A DNA stretch of 64,000 nt from Kryptolebias marmoratus (taxonomy: Eukaryota; Chordata; Actinopteri; Cyprinodontiformes; Rivulidae): contig NC_051431.1 of assembly GCF_001649575.2 (NCBI RefSeq), positions 12,367,519 through 12,431,518 of the forward strand, written 5' to 3'. This document shows, piece by piece, positions 46,701-60,242 of the stretch. Numbering within the stretch: the first letter of the stretch is position 1; the number at the start of each line of letters is the position of its first letter. The position numbers and the translations under genes are program-made. A model generated the notes under the pieces. It ran no database searches and was not told where the DNA came from. It was given only the letters and a program-made list of their open reading frames with translations.

Positions 46701-47709
46701 TGTCCCTTCATGCTTGAGGTCAAAGCTGTTAATATGTAGAGGAATTCTTTTCATTTTTTTCAGCCAAGATAAAAAAAAAAAATCCCTCTTGTCTGTTTCT
46801 CCTCCCTTCCTAACCTCCTCTTTTGATACATCTCACACCTCATGTCCATTCATCTTTGCCACTAATCTCACCCCTGAGGTCAGCTTTCTTGTATTCTGAC
46901 TCTCCCTCTTCATTCATTGCAGTTTGTCTGAATCTGCCTTCTCTTCTATGGATGGCTCACTTGTAAAAAGTAAAGAGTAGGAAAAAAAACCCAAAGAAAC
47001 TTCCATTTATCAATTACTTTTGTTGGAGTCAGTCTTGCTCTGTACAAAGAATAATGCGCTCCAAACCAGTTCCGGTCTGGTTTGTATTCTTCCCCTTCAC
47101 CTGATCTGCTAAAAGGTGTGGCAGTTCAGACGCCAACCTGTTTGTTTCCGTCATTTCAGGCAGACATTAGAGACGTCAGTTGATGTCAGAGGGCGTGTAC
47201 CGTACGTAAACCCGCAAAGACGAGTGAGAACCTGTTGAGCCCTTTCATCACGGGCTGCATCGCCGTACGAGAACGCCGAACATGTCTGCGAGGGAAATTT
47301 GTGATGAGTCATGCTGCATATTTGATAAGCGGCAGTTGTAAGCTAACAAACTACTGCTAAATGATTTTTTTTTGTTATAGAGCTTGTCAGTTTTGGTGTG
47401 ATTTGATTTAAAAAAAAGTCAGAAATAAGAATATGGGAACAGTTTTGTTTGTTTGGATGGTTTAAGCTCACACAAAAAAATAACAGTATCTGGACGTAAA
47501 GGTGCTCAGTGCTACTGACACGTAAACACACAGAGTTGAGATGGAGACCCCACCACCACCACCCCTGCCCCCGCCCTCACCATTGTTTCCACCTCCGTTT
47601 TGGAAGTGGCTGTTTCTTTATCTCCCTCCCTGGAGAAGAGGTTTGGCCCTGGGACTAAGATCACACACACTACCTTCTGTTTACTTCACTTACTTGTGTA
47701 TGTATTCTT

Positions 47710-47729
47710 CACACACACACACACACACA
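47710..47729. repeat. (CA)n microsatellite
   Basis: Ten CA units in prkd2 intron 1. Confidence 0.9.
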
Positions 47730-50273
47730 GTGCCTCGGTTGATTCAGATTTTCCAGTGAGGACCCAACGTAACACAGAAGGTCTTAGTGTTTGCATGAAA
47801 ACACCAGAAACTGACCGCTGGGTTAAGGGAGGGTATTAGGTCAGAGATTCATTCATTTATTTTAGTACCAATTAAGCTAAAGATGCACTTCCTTTCACGG
47901 TCCTGATCTAACGTGACAAGCTTTTGTTTTCCATGCTTCATGAAATACTCATTCTGAGTTTTATTTACTTTGAAAGTAGGCGCTCCTGACCTGGGAATGA
48001 TGTCACACCAGACTTCACCATGTTCCAGTTGTAAGTCAAAAAACCAAACAAACAAACAAAAAAATGGGTTACTGTTACTGATACAAGCCAATAACTATAA
48101 ACTTCTCTATATTTTACACATTCAAACACCTTGAAAAGATGTTTCCTAATAGAACTAGTACAGCACCATCTCTGTGACATCAATAAAAGTGAAAATAAAT
48201 AGGTAGGTATTGAAGCTAAAATCAAATTTATTGTGTAAGGTAGCCATATTGGATTTTGAGGTTGGGGTTGGTGATGAATCTCTGATTTCCAGTTGATTTT
48301 TTTCCATCTTTGAACTCAAAGTTCCTGACTTTTGAGAACAAACAGAACTTATTATCATCATCATCAAATCAAACCTTTAGAGGTCAGTCTCATCAGGCTG
48401 TGATGGTGCAGCTGTTAAACGCCATCTGTAGGTGAACTCCCAAGACCTTGAAGCAGCTATATTTATTTTATCTACAAATGTCACATTGCCGCGTGGAAAA
48501 AGTATGCATTTGCAAATGGCAAGCTCCACAATAACAAGTATCAGTTCTGCTTACCCGAATGTGTCCCCCGCTGTGCGTCTGTCTCTCGATTTGCATGGTA
48601 GCGGCACATCTTTTGCATGACTGCCCGAGGTTGGTGTCTCCTAGAGAAGCTCGGTCTGTTCGCATGCGGACATTTGATTATTCAAAGCACACACAGAGCT
48701 GCTCGGACCACAGTGACAGGAACATTTATCAGAGACAGAAAAAAAAGGAATGGTGGCGTACAAAAAGAGATTCTAAGTGTTTCAAACCAGAGTGACCACT
48801 GAGATTGTGATCCACTTGTGAGGATATAAACCACGAGCAGATAAATTTAATTTTAATATCATTTAACCTATTTTTTTACCCATTATTTATTGTAATGAGA
48901 TCTTGCTTACTATTTTAGTATGAGGTGATATAGCTTTGATGAGGCTGTAACATGATCAATTAAGGTTTCAAGCAAAAATACAAAAATTTTAAATGTAAAA
49001 GGAAGAATAATTTATCATATGACTTATCATGAGAGACACTTTTATCATACGACTGCTGTTTAGTGTGCATTATCTTTCAGTTTTGTTATGAAAAAAATAA
49101 AATAAAAATAAAAGTATGGCATCCATACACATGTTCCGTGTATGCAACCGTGTTGTTAGGTACTATTTTTTTTTTAAACATATATATTTCATATGTTTAT
49201 ATGTTGGTAACATGTTGGCAGAGAAATACCCACGCTGCACCAGTAGGTGATGAGAACATCCACAAGAACGACATATCAAATTACAGAGAAAAAACATGCT
49301 TAGCTAAGCTAAAAATGATTCAAAAATCTGTTTTCTTTGATACCATTTATACTTTCCTTCTAGTTATTAACCATTTCAGCAACAAAGACGGTTAGGAACC
49401 CGGAAGCTTTATTCAGAAAGAGACCTGCCACCCTGTCAGCTGGTTTTAAGCCCCGCCCTCTTCATGTAAACAAACAGGAAATAAAAACACAACTCTGAAA
49501 ATGTTTTCATGTGTTGACGCTTCTGGATTCACACAGAACACATTTAGGTGTAATTACGTACTTCATGCTTAAAAGAAAAACAATGTGACATCATGATTTG
49601 GGGAATAGGTAGGACTTAAAGTCCCACATCGCTGGCGCTCACACTTTGGTACCAAAAATACAACATGGCAGCTCCCCTAAAATGGTTCCTACTGGTTTCA
49701 GTTCCCAACAACCAGAGAGGAACAGTTGGCCTGCCAGTATAGTATGTCTGTGTTCAGCACACGACCAGAGTTTGACAGTGATAAAGAGTGACGGGAACAT
49801 AAAAAAAACGACAAAGACAGCTTCATATTTGGTTTTTGGGACGCAAAATAACAGTGGGCATTCACAAAAAAAAGCAGCTACATCATCGTTTTTGTCTCCT
49901 GTCCACACTGATCTACCAGAAACAGAAAACTGAACTGAAGTGTCTGTTTTTGGAAATCATTTAAAAAATAGTAGTCTTTTTTTGGCACAGTCTCAGTTTG
50001 CATGTGCATGGGAGATGCAAACACAGCAGAAAATGTCAATTTTATTTTATTTCTTTCGATATCTGGAGAAGTGTAGATGGTGCGTTAGATCCTAGCAATG
50101 ACTAATTTTTTCAACTAGTAGAATTGTGTAAAACATCTGAAATGAAACCCAGGTTGAAGAATTTTTTTTTAAATTGTTATATCTGCTTTTGCTTCAAGTC
50201 TTTAAAGGGCTTATTTCGCCTCTCGGACCCCTGCATTCCTTCTCTTGTTCTGTGAAAAGGAGACCTTATGGGA

Positions 50274-50289
50274 CTAATCCAGCGATTAG
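50274..50289. promoter_or_regulatory. Palindromic bicoid-class homeodomain site
   Basis: CTAATC-CAGC-GATTAG is an inverted repeat of the TAATC core recognised by OTX/PITX/bicoid-class homeodomains, with a 4-bp spacer. Further homeodomain-like cores follow (GATTAGTAATGG, CCATAATCCAATTGG) within 70 bp. It lies in a stretch of prkd2 intron 1 without repeats. Enhancer function is inference. Confidence 0.35.
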
Positions 50290-52214
50290 TAATGGTGAAA
50301 ACGGTTTTGTGCCATAATCCAATTGGAAGCCGCAGAGTTGAGCTGAGCGGCATTTAGTGGCATTTACTGAAGAGTGTTGGTGGGATAAAGTGAATTTCTT
50401 CTCATGTCAGATAAATTGCACAGTCCTTTTTTATTTTAAAGAGAGTGCATTGTTTTTGAAGGGCAGATAAATACATTCACATGCAAATATGTTTTCAAAC
50501 ATGAAGCTAGATGACTGTCAAGATAATGACCACCTCTTAAATGACCTAAAATTAATCACTTATAAGTAATCTGCACAATTGTTTTTGTTTTTATCACCTT
50601 ATTTACAGAAATTACAGTTGATTTTAGTTTAAATACTGCTAGATTTTACCTGTAGCTCTCTAACAGACCTTACACAATCTGATTTCAAAAAAAAGGAAGG
50701 CCTCGGGAAGGCAGCAGACAATGAGGTCACTGTGAAAGTTGACAGGATGGGTTTGGCTGCTTAGGGACACAAGTGCAGCGTGTGTTTGTGTAGCTCAGAC
50801 ACATGAGATGTGTGTTTGTGTACGTCTGCATGTGGGGAGCAGTTATGAGAGGCAATGGGGAAAAAAAACACGGTTTTACTTCAGCCCATAAACAGAAGAC
50901 ATCATCTATGTGGCCATCAGAAGGACCGACTGGAGGGCAACTTGCAGTTTGAGGAATTAAATAGAAAAACTTGTCATTTTTATTGTATAATAAACACATT
51001 AATTTATTAATACTGGATGGTTACATTATATCACAATAATATAACAACTAGCAAATATGTTTTTTGGCAGGCACAAAAACTTCCCAACATTTAGGACAAA
51101 TCCCATTTCCTAGGCTTGCCCCTGCCCCTTGGTCCTCACAATGGATAGTATTTAAAATTCTCCACTACAAAATGGGACAGCCCTTCAAAAAGTAGTTATG
51201 TCATCAGTCATCCTCAATATGCTGTTTGGTAAACAAGCACCACATCAAAATGTTTGCATAGGGTCTGTTTAGTTTCTTTCAACATTCACTATCATACAAC
51301 TTTAATTTTATGTTTGTTAAGAAAAACTGACTAATACCAACTTTAGGATTGATTAAACTAAGATGCTGTTTAGGACAAGCAAGAATTACTGTAGGTGCAT
51401 TTGTTTTATCACTGCTTGTTCCTAAATTATAATCAGAATAATCTTAATTCAGGTAATTTAATTGATACCTACATGTGGTAACACCCATGAGCAAATTCCA
51501 GAAAAGATGTCAGTCTTTTATTACGTGTCTTTGACTCTGTTTGTGCAGGGCCAAGTATGTATAGTATGGTTTTTGTGTGTTTTATATATTTTTTTGAATA
51601 GAAACCAGAATAGTCAAAAAGAAAAAAAAGATCCTGCGTCTCATCTATAAAAGCAGCCCCACATTCGACCACACATTTTGTCATGAGATTAGAGTCGAGT
51701 GTGTAGCTCTGAGCTCTTTTTCTTTTCATTAAAAACCAAAACAACACCCGAGGAGAGGCAAGCAGGCAAAGAAAGAGCGTTTGGAGAGGAGATGGGGACA
51801 GAAATAAAAGAAGAGGGGATGACTCAGAGTGCAGTAATGTGGTCTTTTGTGGCCCTCAGCATGCAGCTTTGTGTGTGTGTGTGTTCCATGGCATTAGAGG
51901 CACATTGAGGACGTTCAAACACTGCTCACATTCCCCCCGATGCATGTAGGTGTGTGAGTTTTCTTTAACAGGCCGGCCACTCTGAAGAAACTGGGAAGCA
52001 GATGTATGATGAAAGTGAAAGCAGGTGATCAGGAACAGTGGTGTTTAACCTGATGGATGAGGGGGAAAACAGAAGAGATGTGGACATGTTTTCTGATGCA
52101 TAGTGTCAGGTTCAATAAGATATCTGATGTAAACTTTGTATTCAGAGGTCTGCCTTCCTGTGTCATGCTCTTTTAATTTCTATCTTTGTCAACTGCCACC
52201 ACAAAAGGTGGCTT

Positions 52215-52470
52215 CTATGTGTGAGGGTGTTTCTGTTTGTTAGCAGAATATCTCTTGAAGCAGAGGACAAATTTCATTGAAACTTTCAGAAGGTACATCT
52301 GCAACTGATTACCTTTTGAAGGTAGCCTGATTCAAGATGTCCACCACAGCTTGTGAACACTAGATAACATAAAAGTGGCTTTAACACAATCAGTTTTAGA
52401 GATGTTGAGCTAAAATTAGGTGTGGTAGTAGCCAAGACTCATCACCATTACAAAGTCTGGGAACTAGCAG
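52215..52470 (+). repeat. Dispersed repeat family 1, copy G
   Basis: Contains TTGTTAGCAGAATATCTCTT, CATTGAAACTTTCAGAAGGT, TGATTCAAGATGTCCACCAC, GTTGAGCTAAAATTAGGTGT and GGTAGTAGCCAAGACTCAT. Confidence 0.75.
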
Positions 52471-53351
52471 ATCAAATCTTTGTTTAAATTCTTTGGAAGC
52501 ATCCGGTAAGCGCAGGGTTTTAATATTTCCTGAGTTTAATACTTTAACTGGCATTCACTTGATGTAAAGAAGGTATCATGACAGAGGCTTAGATACAGAT
52601 GAGTCCCTCGTGACATTGTCAAAATGCACCATAATTAGCAAAGAAGAAGTCGCCCAGGGAAGTTGTGAGGCCTCACTTTCGTCATATTTCAGTTTGACTG
52701 TCAAAAGGAACAAAAAGCGTTTCTGTCAGTTGCAACAACAAATCAGCTAAGTTTCTACGTTTATCAATGTTGTTTCATCTCCAGTGAGAAAGAACCGTAT
52801 GTGGTTCTCAGATTTGTCATTAAAATGAACCCATAGATCTTTAAATGAACTTTTTTAAAACTTAAACACTAGTAGTAATTCTACTAGAGTTAGCAGGCAG
52901 GTAAAAAAAGTTAGAGGTTTTCACACTTCACATACAATACAAACAAGATAATCATTTATGGTCATATTTGTGCTGATTTTTGCCAAATATTAAGACTTTA
53001 TTTAAGCACAAGAGAACCTGGCAAGTCTGTTAAATTTGTGGGTAAGTAATTTATAACCTGTGCTACTTTCAGAGAGAAATGCAATCAACCAAATGTTGTT
53101 TTTTTCTAGATGCTGGATGCCGTAGTCTTGCAGGCAATGCATCTGCAAATAAGATCAGCAGGTGTGAGGTTGACAGGTTTTGCTTTCACTTCTGTATGTG
53201 CTCACACTATGAATTTACATGGGATGAACCGTCCTGGGCAGCAGCTGAAGGTGATGGAAATGCATCAGACTAAATGTGACTGATTACATATTTATGCTGA
53301 AATCTGAGGAAACTAAAGTTGCCCCTTTTTATTACAGTTGTTTTAACTTTA

Positions 53352-53490
53352 TAATGTGTTCAGAGATCTTTTAAAGTGGGTTCCGTAGAAAGGTTTTGAG
53401 CAACAAACATCTTACCTGTTGTAGATGGCTCTTTGATCAACCTCAGTTTGTTGAAATAGTTTATTTCTGACAGGACCGATGAGCTGATAG
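53352..53490 (+). mobile_element. MITE family 2, left-end fragment
   Basis: GGGTTCCGTAGAAAGGTTTT, CATCTTACCTGTTGTAGATG, AACCTCAGTTTGTTGAAATA and CCGATGAGCTGATAGTTAG match the left part of the MITE at 56400. The fragment stops about 140 bp in and is joined directly to family 1 copy H. Confidence 0.6.
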
Positions 53491-53499
53491 TTAGTCTGA

Positions 53500-53750
53500 G
53501 TGGGGTCAATCTGTGATATACATCTGAATAACTTTTGAAGTCAACTCGATTTAAGATGGCTGCCACAATTAATCGGCCATAGAAGCTACAAAAATGGCTA
53601 CAGCTCAGTCAGTTTTACAGATATTGAGCTAAAATATGGTGTGGTAGTAGCTGAGAGTTATCCCCAGCATATACTGTGAGCACTAACAGAAGTTTTGTTT
53701 AAACTTTGGCATGCAATGCAGCGGGTGATATGCATTTCTTCAAGGATTGC
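53500..53750 (+). repeat. Dispersed repeat family 1, copy H (5'-truncated)
   Basis: Begins mid-element at ACATCTGAATAACTTTTGAA and continues through ATTTAAGATGGCTGCCACAA, TTTTACAGATATTGAGCTAA, GGTGTGGTAGTAGCTGAGAG and the 3' tail GGGTGATATGCATTTCTTCA. Confidence 0.75.
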
Positions 53751-54510
53751 TAGTTCATTTAAATATGAGAGCAAACAGGAGAATTAATGAACATGTGTTT
53801 TCTGTGGAAAGTTAAAGGAAAAAAATGTGCTTTTTGTTTCTAATAAACTATATTTTCTTCTTTTCTGGTTGCCGGATCTTACAGTATTTTCTCCTCTTGC
53901 ATCCTTTGTCTCCTGTCCTTCCTGGCCATGAATCTGTTATTTGTCCGCTGCACACAAAGTGGACCGAGTCCAATGTTCCTATCGGCTTACCTGCCTCGAA
54001 CCAAGCCAAGGAAAAACAGGAGGAGGACGATGGTGGGGGTGCTGATGGAGAGAGGAGCTGCTCCCAACAAAGGCTGCCTCAGAGCAGGAGCAGCTCCTCA
54101 TGCCTGCTTACGGCTCTCATGTTACCTCCTTGTTCCCCCTCCGTGCTCGGAGCAGAATGAGATGCATTGTGCCTGTGCTGCCGCTCGAGACTAAGCTTCT
54201 TCCACTTACTGCACAAACACACAGCCATACGGCGCTCTCTGTGACAGCCTTATTGATGGCTCTTTTTCCATGATGCTGTTTACATTTGTTCTAGATTGAT
54301 CTCTCTGCACCCTGAGCTTATAGATTTGGCTTGTTTTTGCAGGCAAAGATATTTGTTTTCGGTACAAAATGTGTACATTCGTACAATTTTAAATGCATTG
54401 AAGCGTTTGTTCTCAGTAGGAAGGTGTCAGAATGATGGACTGTACTCACACCTGTCTCCGTATATTTCATGGGTAAATGTGCTAAATAATCATTTGGTGT
54501 GAGTGTGTGG

Positions 54511-54513
<3 letters not shown>

Positions 54514-54549
<36 letters not shown>
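54514..54549. repeat. (TG)18 microsatellite
   Basis: Long pure TG run in prkd2 intron 1; on the other strand it yields a spurious His-Thr repeat reading frame. Confidence 0.95.
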
Positions 54550-54553
<4 letters not shown>

Positions 54554-56399
54554 TAAGGCCAAGATTTATTCCCCCTACAACCCCCAACCTCTTGTCTTTC
54601 AGGTTTAAGCAATTACCTCTGGTATGTAGAAACTCGCAGGTCAGGAATGTAAATCTGATTGTGTTTCTGTTCTTCAGGATGACACACACTCACCTTTGTT
54701 TGCGCTTGCTACCTTTAACTTTCCACACATCCCCTTAAATTCTTACTTTAATCATTTTTACTGCTTGCCTCACAGCTATTCTGACCCCTAACCCTATTCT
54801 TGTATTTGCCCTTAAAACATATTGGGTCTGAAAAACACCTCACGTCCACACAAGTGGGCTCTTTTTCAGTCAAGTCAACCAGACTGCCTTATCAAACAAA
54901 TTAACATCAGTGCTTTTTAGCCCTAGAGATAACAGTTAAATAGCAAATCTCCAAATTAAACGTTCTATCCCACAAAACTTTAATAGTCTTTGTTTTTTTA
55001 AAACTTTTAACTAATTATCACAGCAGTATCACTCCTGTATTACAGCTTTATATTTCATAACACTAATATAAGATCAACAAACTGAGCCCCTCTCTGTGTT
55101 AGTTTCTTCTGATGGCACCACCGTGAAACAGTTTGATTAAAACTCCCCTCCTCTCTGTTGAAGACTTTTTCAAACTGAGGGGATTCTGTTTACTTTTTTA
55201 AATCTGAAAACTTCCCTTGTCCTCTTAATCTCTTTCTCCTTTTTTTTCTAGCTGTGGAAAAGTTGCTGCACAATTTTACTGTTTTAGCTGTAATATAATG
55301 TAGTTTTTTCTTTTCAAATTTCCACTGACACTGATTATATAATTTCAAAATATTAACGTGTCAGACATGATCGTGTCAGTGACTGTATCACAGTCCATGT
55401 TGTTAATTTTTGCACACACACTGCTGCAGAGCTGCATGCAGGTATTCTCAGGACAAGCCTGACTTATAAACTGCAAGACCTGATGCATTAGTTGCATTAG
55501 ATTCAGTCACAGAAAAAGAGAGAAAAAGAGCGTTTGCATTTGTCCTTTAATGTCCCCACTCAAAGATAATATGATAAATTTATATCCATGATGTCCACAG
55601 ATAAACTTTATCCTGCTGCCAATGCGCTTGACTCACTTTCAACCTCTTGTGTGGTTATTTCTGAGCTAATATTTTTAGCATGAAGAGGAAGTTTAATAAT
55701 ATCGATCTCAAACTGCAGGTGATTTAAAAAGACATATTGTTCATGAGCTCATGGGGGTTTTCTTTACCTCATTGTGCAGGATTTTTTTTTTCAGTCACTC
55801 ATGCTTGACTCATCTTCATTTTATTATTTTCCTTTTTTGTCTCCCGTGCCATGTAACGTCATGGATATTACTGTATCACTTGTCCTTCTGGCACAGAAGC
55901 GTCACTCACTCCTTTGACTGGTTGTGAGCTTTTCAAAAACTACAGCTCATTTCCACTGATTATGACAGGTAGCTGATGGTGCAGGAGAGGGCTGGGATGG
56001 TTGTCATTTTTTCTATCCTCTGCTCTGTATATTTTTTGTCAGCATGTGACCTCACCGAAGTTAAAAATAGAACAGGGAGCCATTCTTCCATTTGTTCCAT
56101 TACAAACTCTGTCAGCACAAAAAGAAAAAAAAATCCCTGTGTTGAATTCCTGCGTTGTCTGGAGCTAATGAGGGCAGAACGCTGACGTCTTTGTGTCCTT
56201 GTTGCCGCGGCGATCTCTCGTTAATCACTTCATTGTTTACAAAAAAGAAGATGTTGTTTTTGAGATCCCCGCCTGATGTGTTAGTAAGGTGAGACAATAA
56301 GGATTGTTACTGAAGGATAAGTGTAGATTTTATAGCATACGTCCACAGAGGCACGGTGGATTCAGGTGTAATAATGCCTATGATGATAAGCCTTAAAAA

Positions 56400-56966
56400 G
56401 ATAGCTCAGACCTTTTGGTTTGGTAAAAAGGTAACAATTAACATCTTACCTGTTGCAGTTGAGATCAAAATGGATTGCTGTCATTTCAAAACAACCCCAG
56501 ACTTAAAAATTTCAAAGAGGTTTATGCTAAATGTATTTTATAAAGCTTTACACTGTCATAGATTTTGAATTACACAAGTAATCATGCAGAAATATTATAA
56601 TATTCCTGTGGGAAATACCCCAAGATGCACTGGAAATTCTACAGATAGCTGCTTCTGTTGCTATTTGTGGTTGCAAAATGATCATTCTGCGTTAATAACT
56701 GTGTAATGTAAAACCGATCACAATGTAAAGGTTTATAAATCTGCGCTTGCAACAACCACTATAAAATCTTTGAGACTGGAGTTGTTAGAGATGGCAGAAA
56801 TCCTCTTTGGCCTAACTCGTGCTAGCTGTTAGCTCATCAGTTTGGTCAGAATTAAACTCTTTTGCTGCAAACCGAAGTTGTTCAAAGAGCTATCTACAGC
56901 GTGTAGGATATTAAAAGAATTGTTAACGGAATAGCAGAACCCTGCTTCAAAATATTCTGAACTATC
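56400..56966. mobile_element. MITE family 2, full-length copy with terminal inverted repeats
   Basis: The left end GATAGCTCAG and the reverse complement of the right end GATAGTTCAG are matching termini. Inverted similarity continues inward for about 70 bp (left AACAATTAACATCTTACCTG, right, reversed, GTTAACAATTC then GCTGTAGATAGCTCTTTG). TTAA occurs a few bases outside each end (CCTTAAAAA|GATAG and CTATC|ACTTAAGG), hinting at a TTAA target. There is no coding capacity. Partial copies lie at 20948, 53352 and 59016. Confidence 0.7.
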
Positions 56967-57290
56967 ACTTAAGGGACATGTGTGCGTGTGTGTATGTGTG
57001 AATGCACACGTGTGCAGTGGGGCGCATGAGTCGTTGCACAGTAAGACGTGGATGTTTAAACAATGTCTGTTGTTTGAAGGAATGCAGTGTGTTTCCTCTG
57101 GACTGTAAAACGCCTGGATCAGGTTCCTGTTGTGATAACCAGCTCCTGTTCCAGAGGACACATCAGTTCTGAGGACCGTGTGGGGCTGCAGAGGTCACGC
57201 TGTTTACAGAGCTACACTCACCCAAAAGCCGGGCTGATTTTCCAGCTGTTGAGTTTGTGCTGTCATCACTGCTGCAGAACTGCAACGTTG

Positions 57291-57308
57291 TTTTTTTTTT
57301 TTTTTTTT
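57291..57308. repeat. Poly(T) tract
   Basis: Eighteen T in prkd2 intron 1. Confidence 0.9.
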
Positions 57309-59015
57309 ATTGCACGGAACTGCCTAAACACTAATTCGGCTCCTGCCATTCTGTAACATCTCACCTCTCTTGTCATTTTACACGGAACCTAAAATAATGA
57401 TTTAAAAATAGATTTAGAACTACAAGTTCAAGTGTTGCAGTTCAGTTATGCTCCCAGTCAATTTAAAGCGTTTCTACCATGTAGACCGAAGTGACGAATC
57501 GACTTCTTGAACAGACAAACAAAAAGATTTGTTGCTGCAAAACTAATCCAGTGCTCTTTAGTTTCACTTTCTTTTCTTGACATGTTTAACACCAAGGTTT
57601 ATGTCTGTCTTATTAGTGGCTGTGCCTTCTTTTATTCCAATTATTCCCCTGTAGGACTCATGGTACACCTTTACACACATTTTAAGTAACCCATCTGCAA
57701 ACAACAGGTCAAGGCTGCTATTTCCTGTTCTGTGGGGGGAACAGAATGAAACATGTTGCTATGCAGAAATATGCTAAAATCATACCTAATAATTATGTTT
57801 ATTATAGGTAACCACAATGTCCAAGTTTGTAAAGATAGTTGCTTGAGACATTTTGCATGTCCAGAATCACATACAATCATTATAAATAACATGTTTCCAC
57901 AGAGTCTAAAGAATTTGCATGAATTTTTTCAAATTTTTTTTGTTAAAACATGGCTTATTTTTGACAGCGAAATGAAAACAGGATCACGTAAACTTTTCAT
58001 CTACATGCAGATGAAGTTTGTAGTTGGCAGAGGAGCTGAAATGGCACCGGTTTCGTACGAGTTGGTGGTTGAAGGTGTTTCATGCTGAGCTGCTGGAGGG
58101 GAAGTGATGGGGAGGATGAAAAGCAGAAGCAGCTAGGTTTCTTTAACAGGACATAAAAGTCTTTGTGCTGTTCACACCCCCTGTGTCTTTATATAAAGAG
58201 GACCTATATTTAGAAAACCGCTCAGTCGCTTTTTGACAAGCCCACAAAGGCTCCTCTGGACATCAGTGACGGTGTTTGTGCGCAAAGTATTATGGCTTTG
58301 ATGAAGCGATTAACTTTTATATTTAAATATTTTTGTTTTTGCATGAATAAAACTCAGGTATTGATTAATTTCTTAGAAACTTTGATTGGCGATCTTGCTT
58401 CTGTAATGTAGCAGCATAAACAGAAAAGGAAGAAAGTACCGGATCATTGTTCTGTATTGTACTGGTTTCAGTTTGTGTGAGCTTGTTGTATGCCACCTTC
58501 CTTAAATGAGCAGGCAAAGGTGGTCAAGTCATAAATAAAAATATATCCACGATGCAAGAACAGTGGAGAATATAGTGCATTCAAGCTGTTTCCACCAAAC
58601 ACAACTCCTTGGACACCTATTCTGAATGAAAAAGGCAGATAAGTGATATACTTCACCTAACTTTCCAGTCTTCCATGAATGGCAAATATTGTGCATATTT
58701 ACACACTCTAAGTCACCTTTAAAAACCTGCCTAAATAATACAGTGAGGAATTTTGACATGGATGTAAAACATGTCTGAATGCCAATGCCTTAAAGGCAAC
58801 ATGTGTCATAACCCTTGAACAGTATTTTTTTTTTTTCATGGCTCTTCTGTTTGGTTTGAAGGAGAGGCTGCTACTTCGTTTTAGAGAAATAAATACATGA
58901 AATTGATTTAGTGAAACAATTAGAAATGAATTTAAAGTTTAAAAATGGCTGCTGTTTGGATGGAGATCTTTGCTATTTTTCCATACTGATCCTTTTAAAG
59001 TGGATGAGGCCAACA

Positions 59016-59160
59016 AAAAGACAATTCAGATCTTTTGAACTGGAGTTCTGAGGAAAGGTTGTGAACAGTATCTTACCTGTTGTAGATAGCTCTTTAAATT
59101 ACTTTTGGAAAGAAAAAAAAAAGTTTAATTCTGACTGGACTGATTAGCTGAAGGCTCAAG
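59016..59160 (+). mobile_element. MITE family 2, left-end fragment
   Basis: ATTCAGATCTTTTGAACTGG, GTTCTGAGGAAAGGTTGTGA, TATCTTACCTGTTGTAGATA and GTTTAATTCTGACTGGACTG match the left end of the full-length MITE. An A-run interrupts it and similarity ends near 59160. Confidence 0.6.
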
Positions 59161-60229
59161 CAATCTAAAAAAAATCTAAAAAAAATTCAAACTGGTTTAT
59201 GCAATCAGCTTTATAAACACTTTTTATATATTTTTTTTAAACATCGCAGTCATTACATCAGCTCTTTAAGGAAGGAGTGGCTCTTCTCTAGGACTAAAGA
59301 TTCCCACTGTAGCATCATTTTAACCTCTTTTGTAACTGTTTTATCAAAACTTCTAAGAAAAAAAACTCTAATAAGTTAGAAAACAAAAATGGAAGAACCA
59401 GGTTGATGAGATGAAATGGATTTTCTGGTGGAAACAAAAGCAGGGGATCGAGTAAGGAAAGACAAGTCCATAAATCATTTCCCTTTTATTGGGATCATTG
59501 GCCTGAAGAGCTGCAGGAACAGTGTGGGCGATAACGAGAACCTGATCCGTAGCACCCTAAAGAAAGCCGTTCGAGACCCACCCCGTCTCCAGGCAAAACA
59601 CGCTACCTGTCACAACAATATATGTGATAATGCATCCAGATTTTTGTTTGCACACAATACACACACACGCACACAGTCTCAAGTTACAATACTTCTAACC
59701 TTTACACTCCTAGCCAAACAAGAATGATGGCATGATTACATAACTATAAGTATGTAATTTCTCACCACTCTGCTATAATTAACATGGGGTCTTGTACTCA
59801 TTCTGATTTTTCTTTTTGCTAGAAACTGGAACAAGAGAAGATGAAATATGTATATAAATCGAAGAGGGAGCAGCAGTTTGGAGAATGTGGACACTATGCA
59901 TTTCTGTGGAGTTGCAAAGACCTGTGGTTTGCACAGACTTGGCAGCCATATTTGGTGGTTGGTGCACTGTGTGTGTGTGTGTGTTTTGGAGAGGAGTTTT
60001 AGGATAATATGACTTGTTTTTCGAGTTGCTCAGAAATGAAACAACCAGTTACAGTAACTCTGCGGCGCTCATGGTAGACAGACTGGTGAGAAAGAGTGCC
60101 TGCAAAAGATGGTCGGTGCTGAATTCGGGTTGAGCTGGAAGTCTCGTCTGATCTGGGCTTTGTGGGTGTTTTGTATTTACAAGCAGCAGCAGCAGGTCTT
60201 CATTGTGGCAAATCCCATGCGCTGATGGA

Positions 60230-60242
60230 TGTAATTATTACA
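60230..60242. promoter_or_regulatory. Palindromic TGTAAT-T-ATTACA site
   Basis: A 13-bp palindrome with two ATTA homeodomain cores, in a repeat-free stretch of prkd2 intron 1 that also contains a CAG repeat (60184-60195) and GCGCTGATGGATG. A possible enhancer element; no direct evidence. Confidence 0.25.

Noticed and set aside
47850..48360. Weak similarity between 45070-45250 and 48210-48330
   Set aside because: A few shared strings (CCAGTTGATTTTT) are too short and too scattered to define a repeat by eye.
49590..49930. Block that looks like a DNA-transposon remnant (TCGTTTTTGTCTCCTGTCCA)
   Set aside because: No second end or inverted repeat could be located, so I did not annotate it.
54318..54689. 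123-codon - strand frame with a His-Thr repeat
   Set aside because: Produced by the (TG)18 microsatellite.
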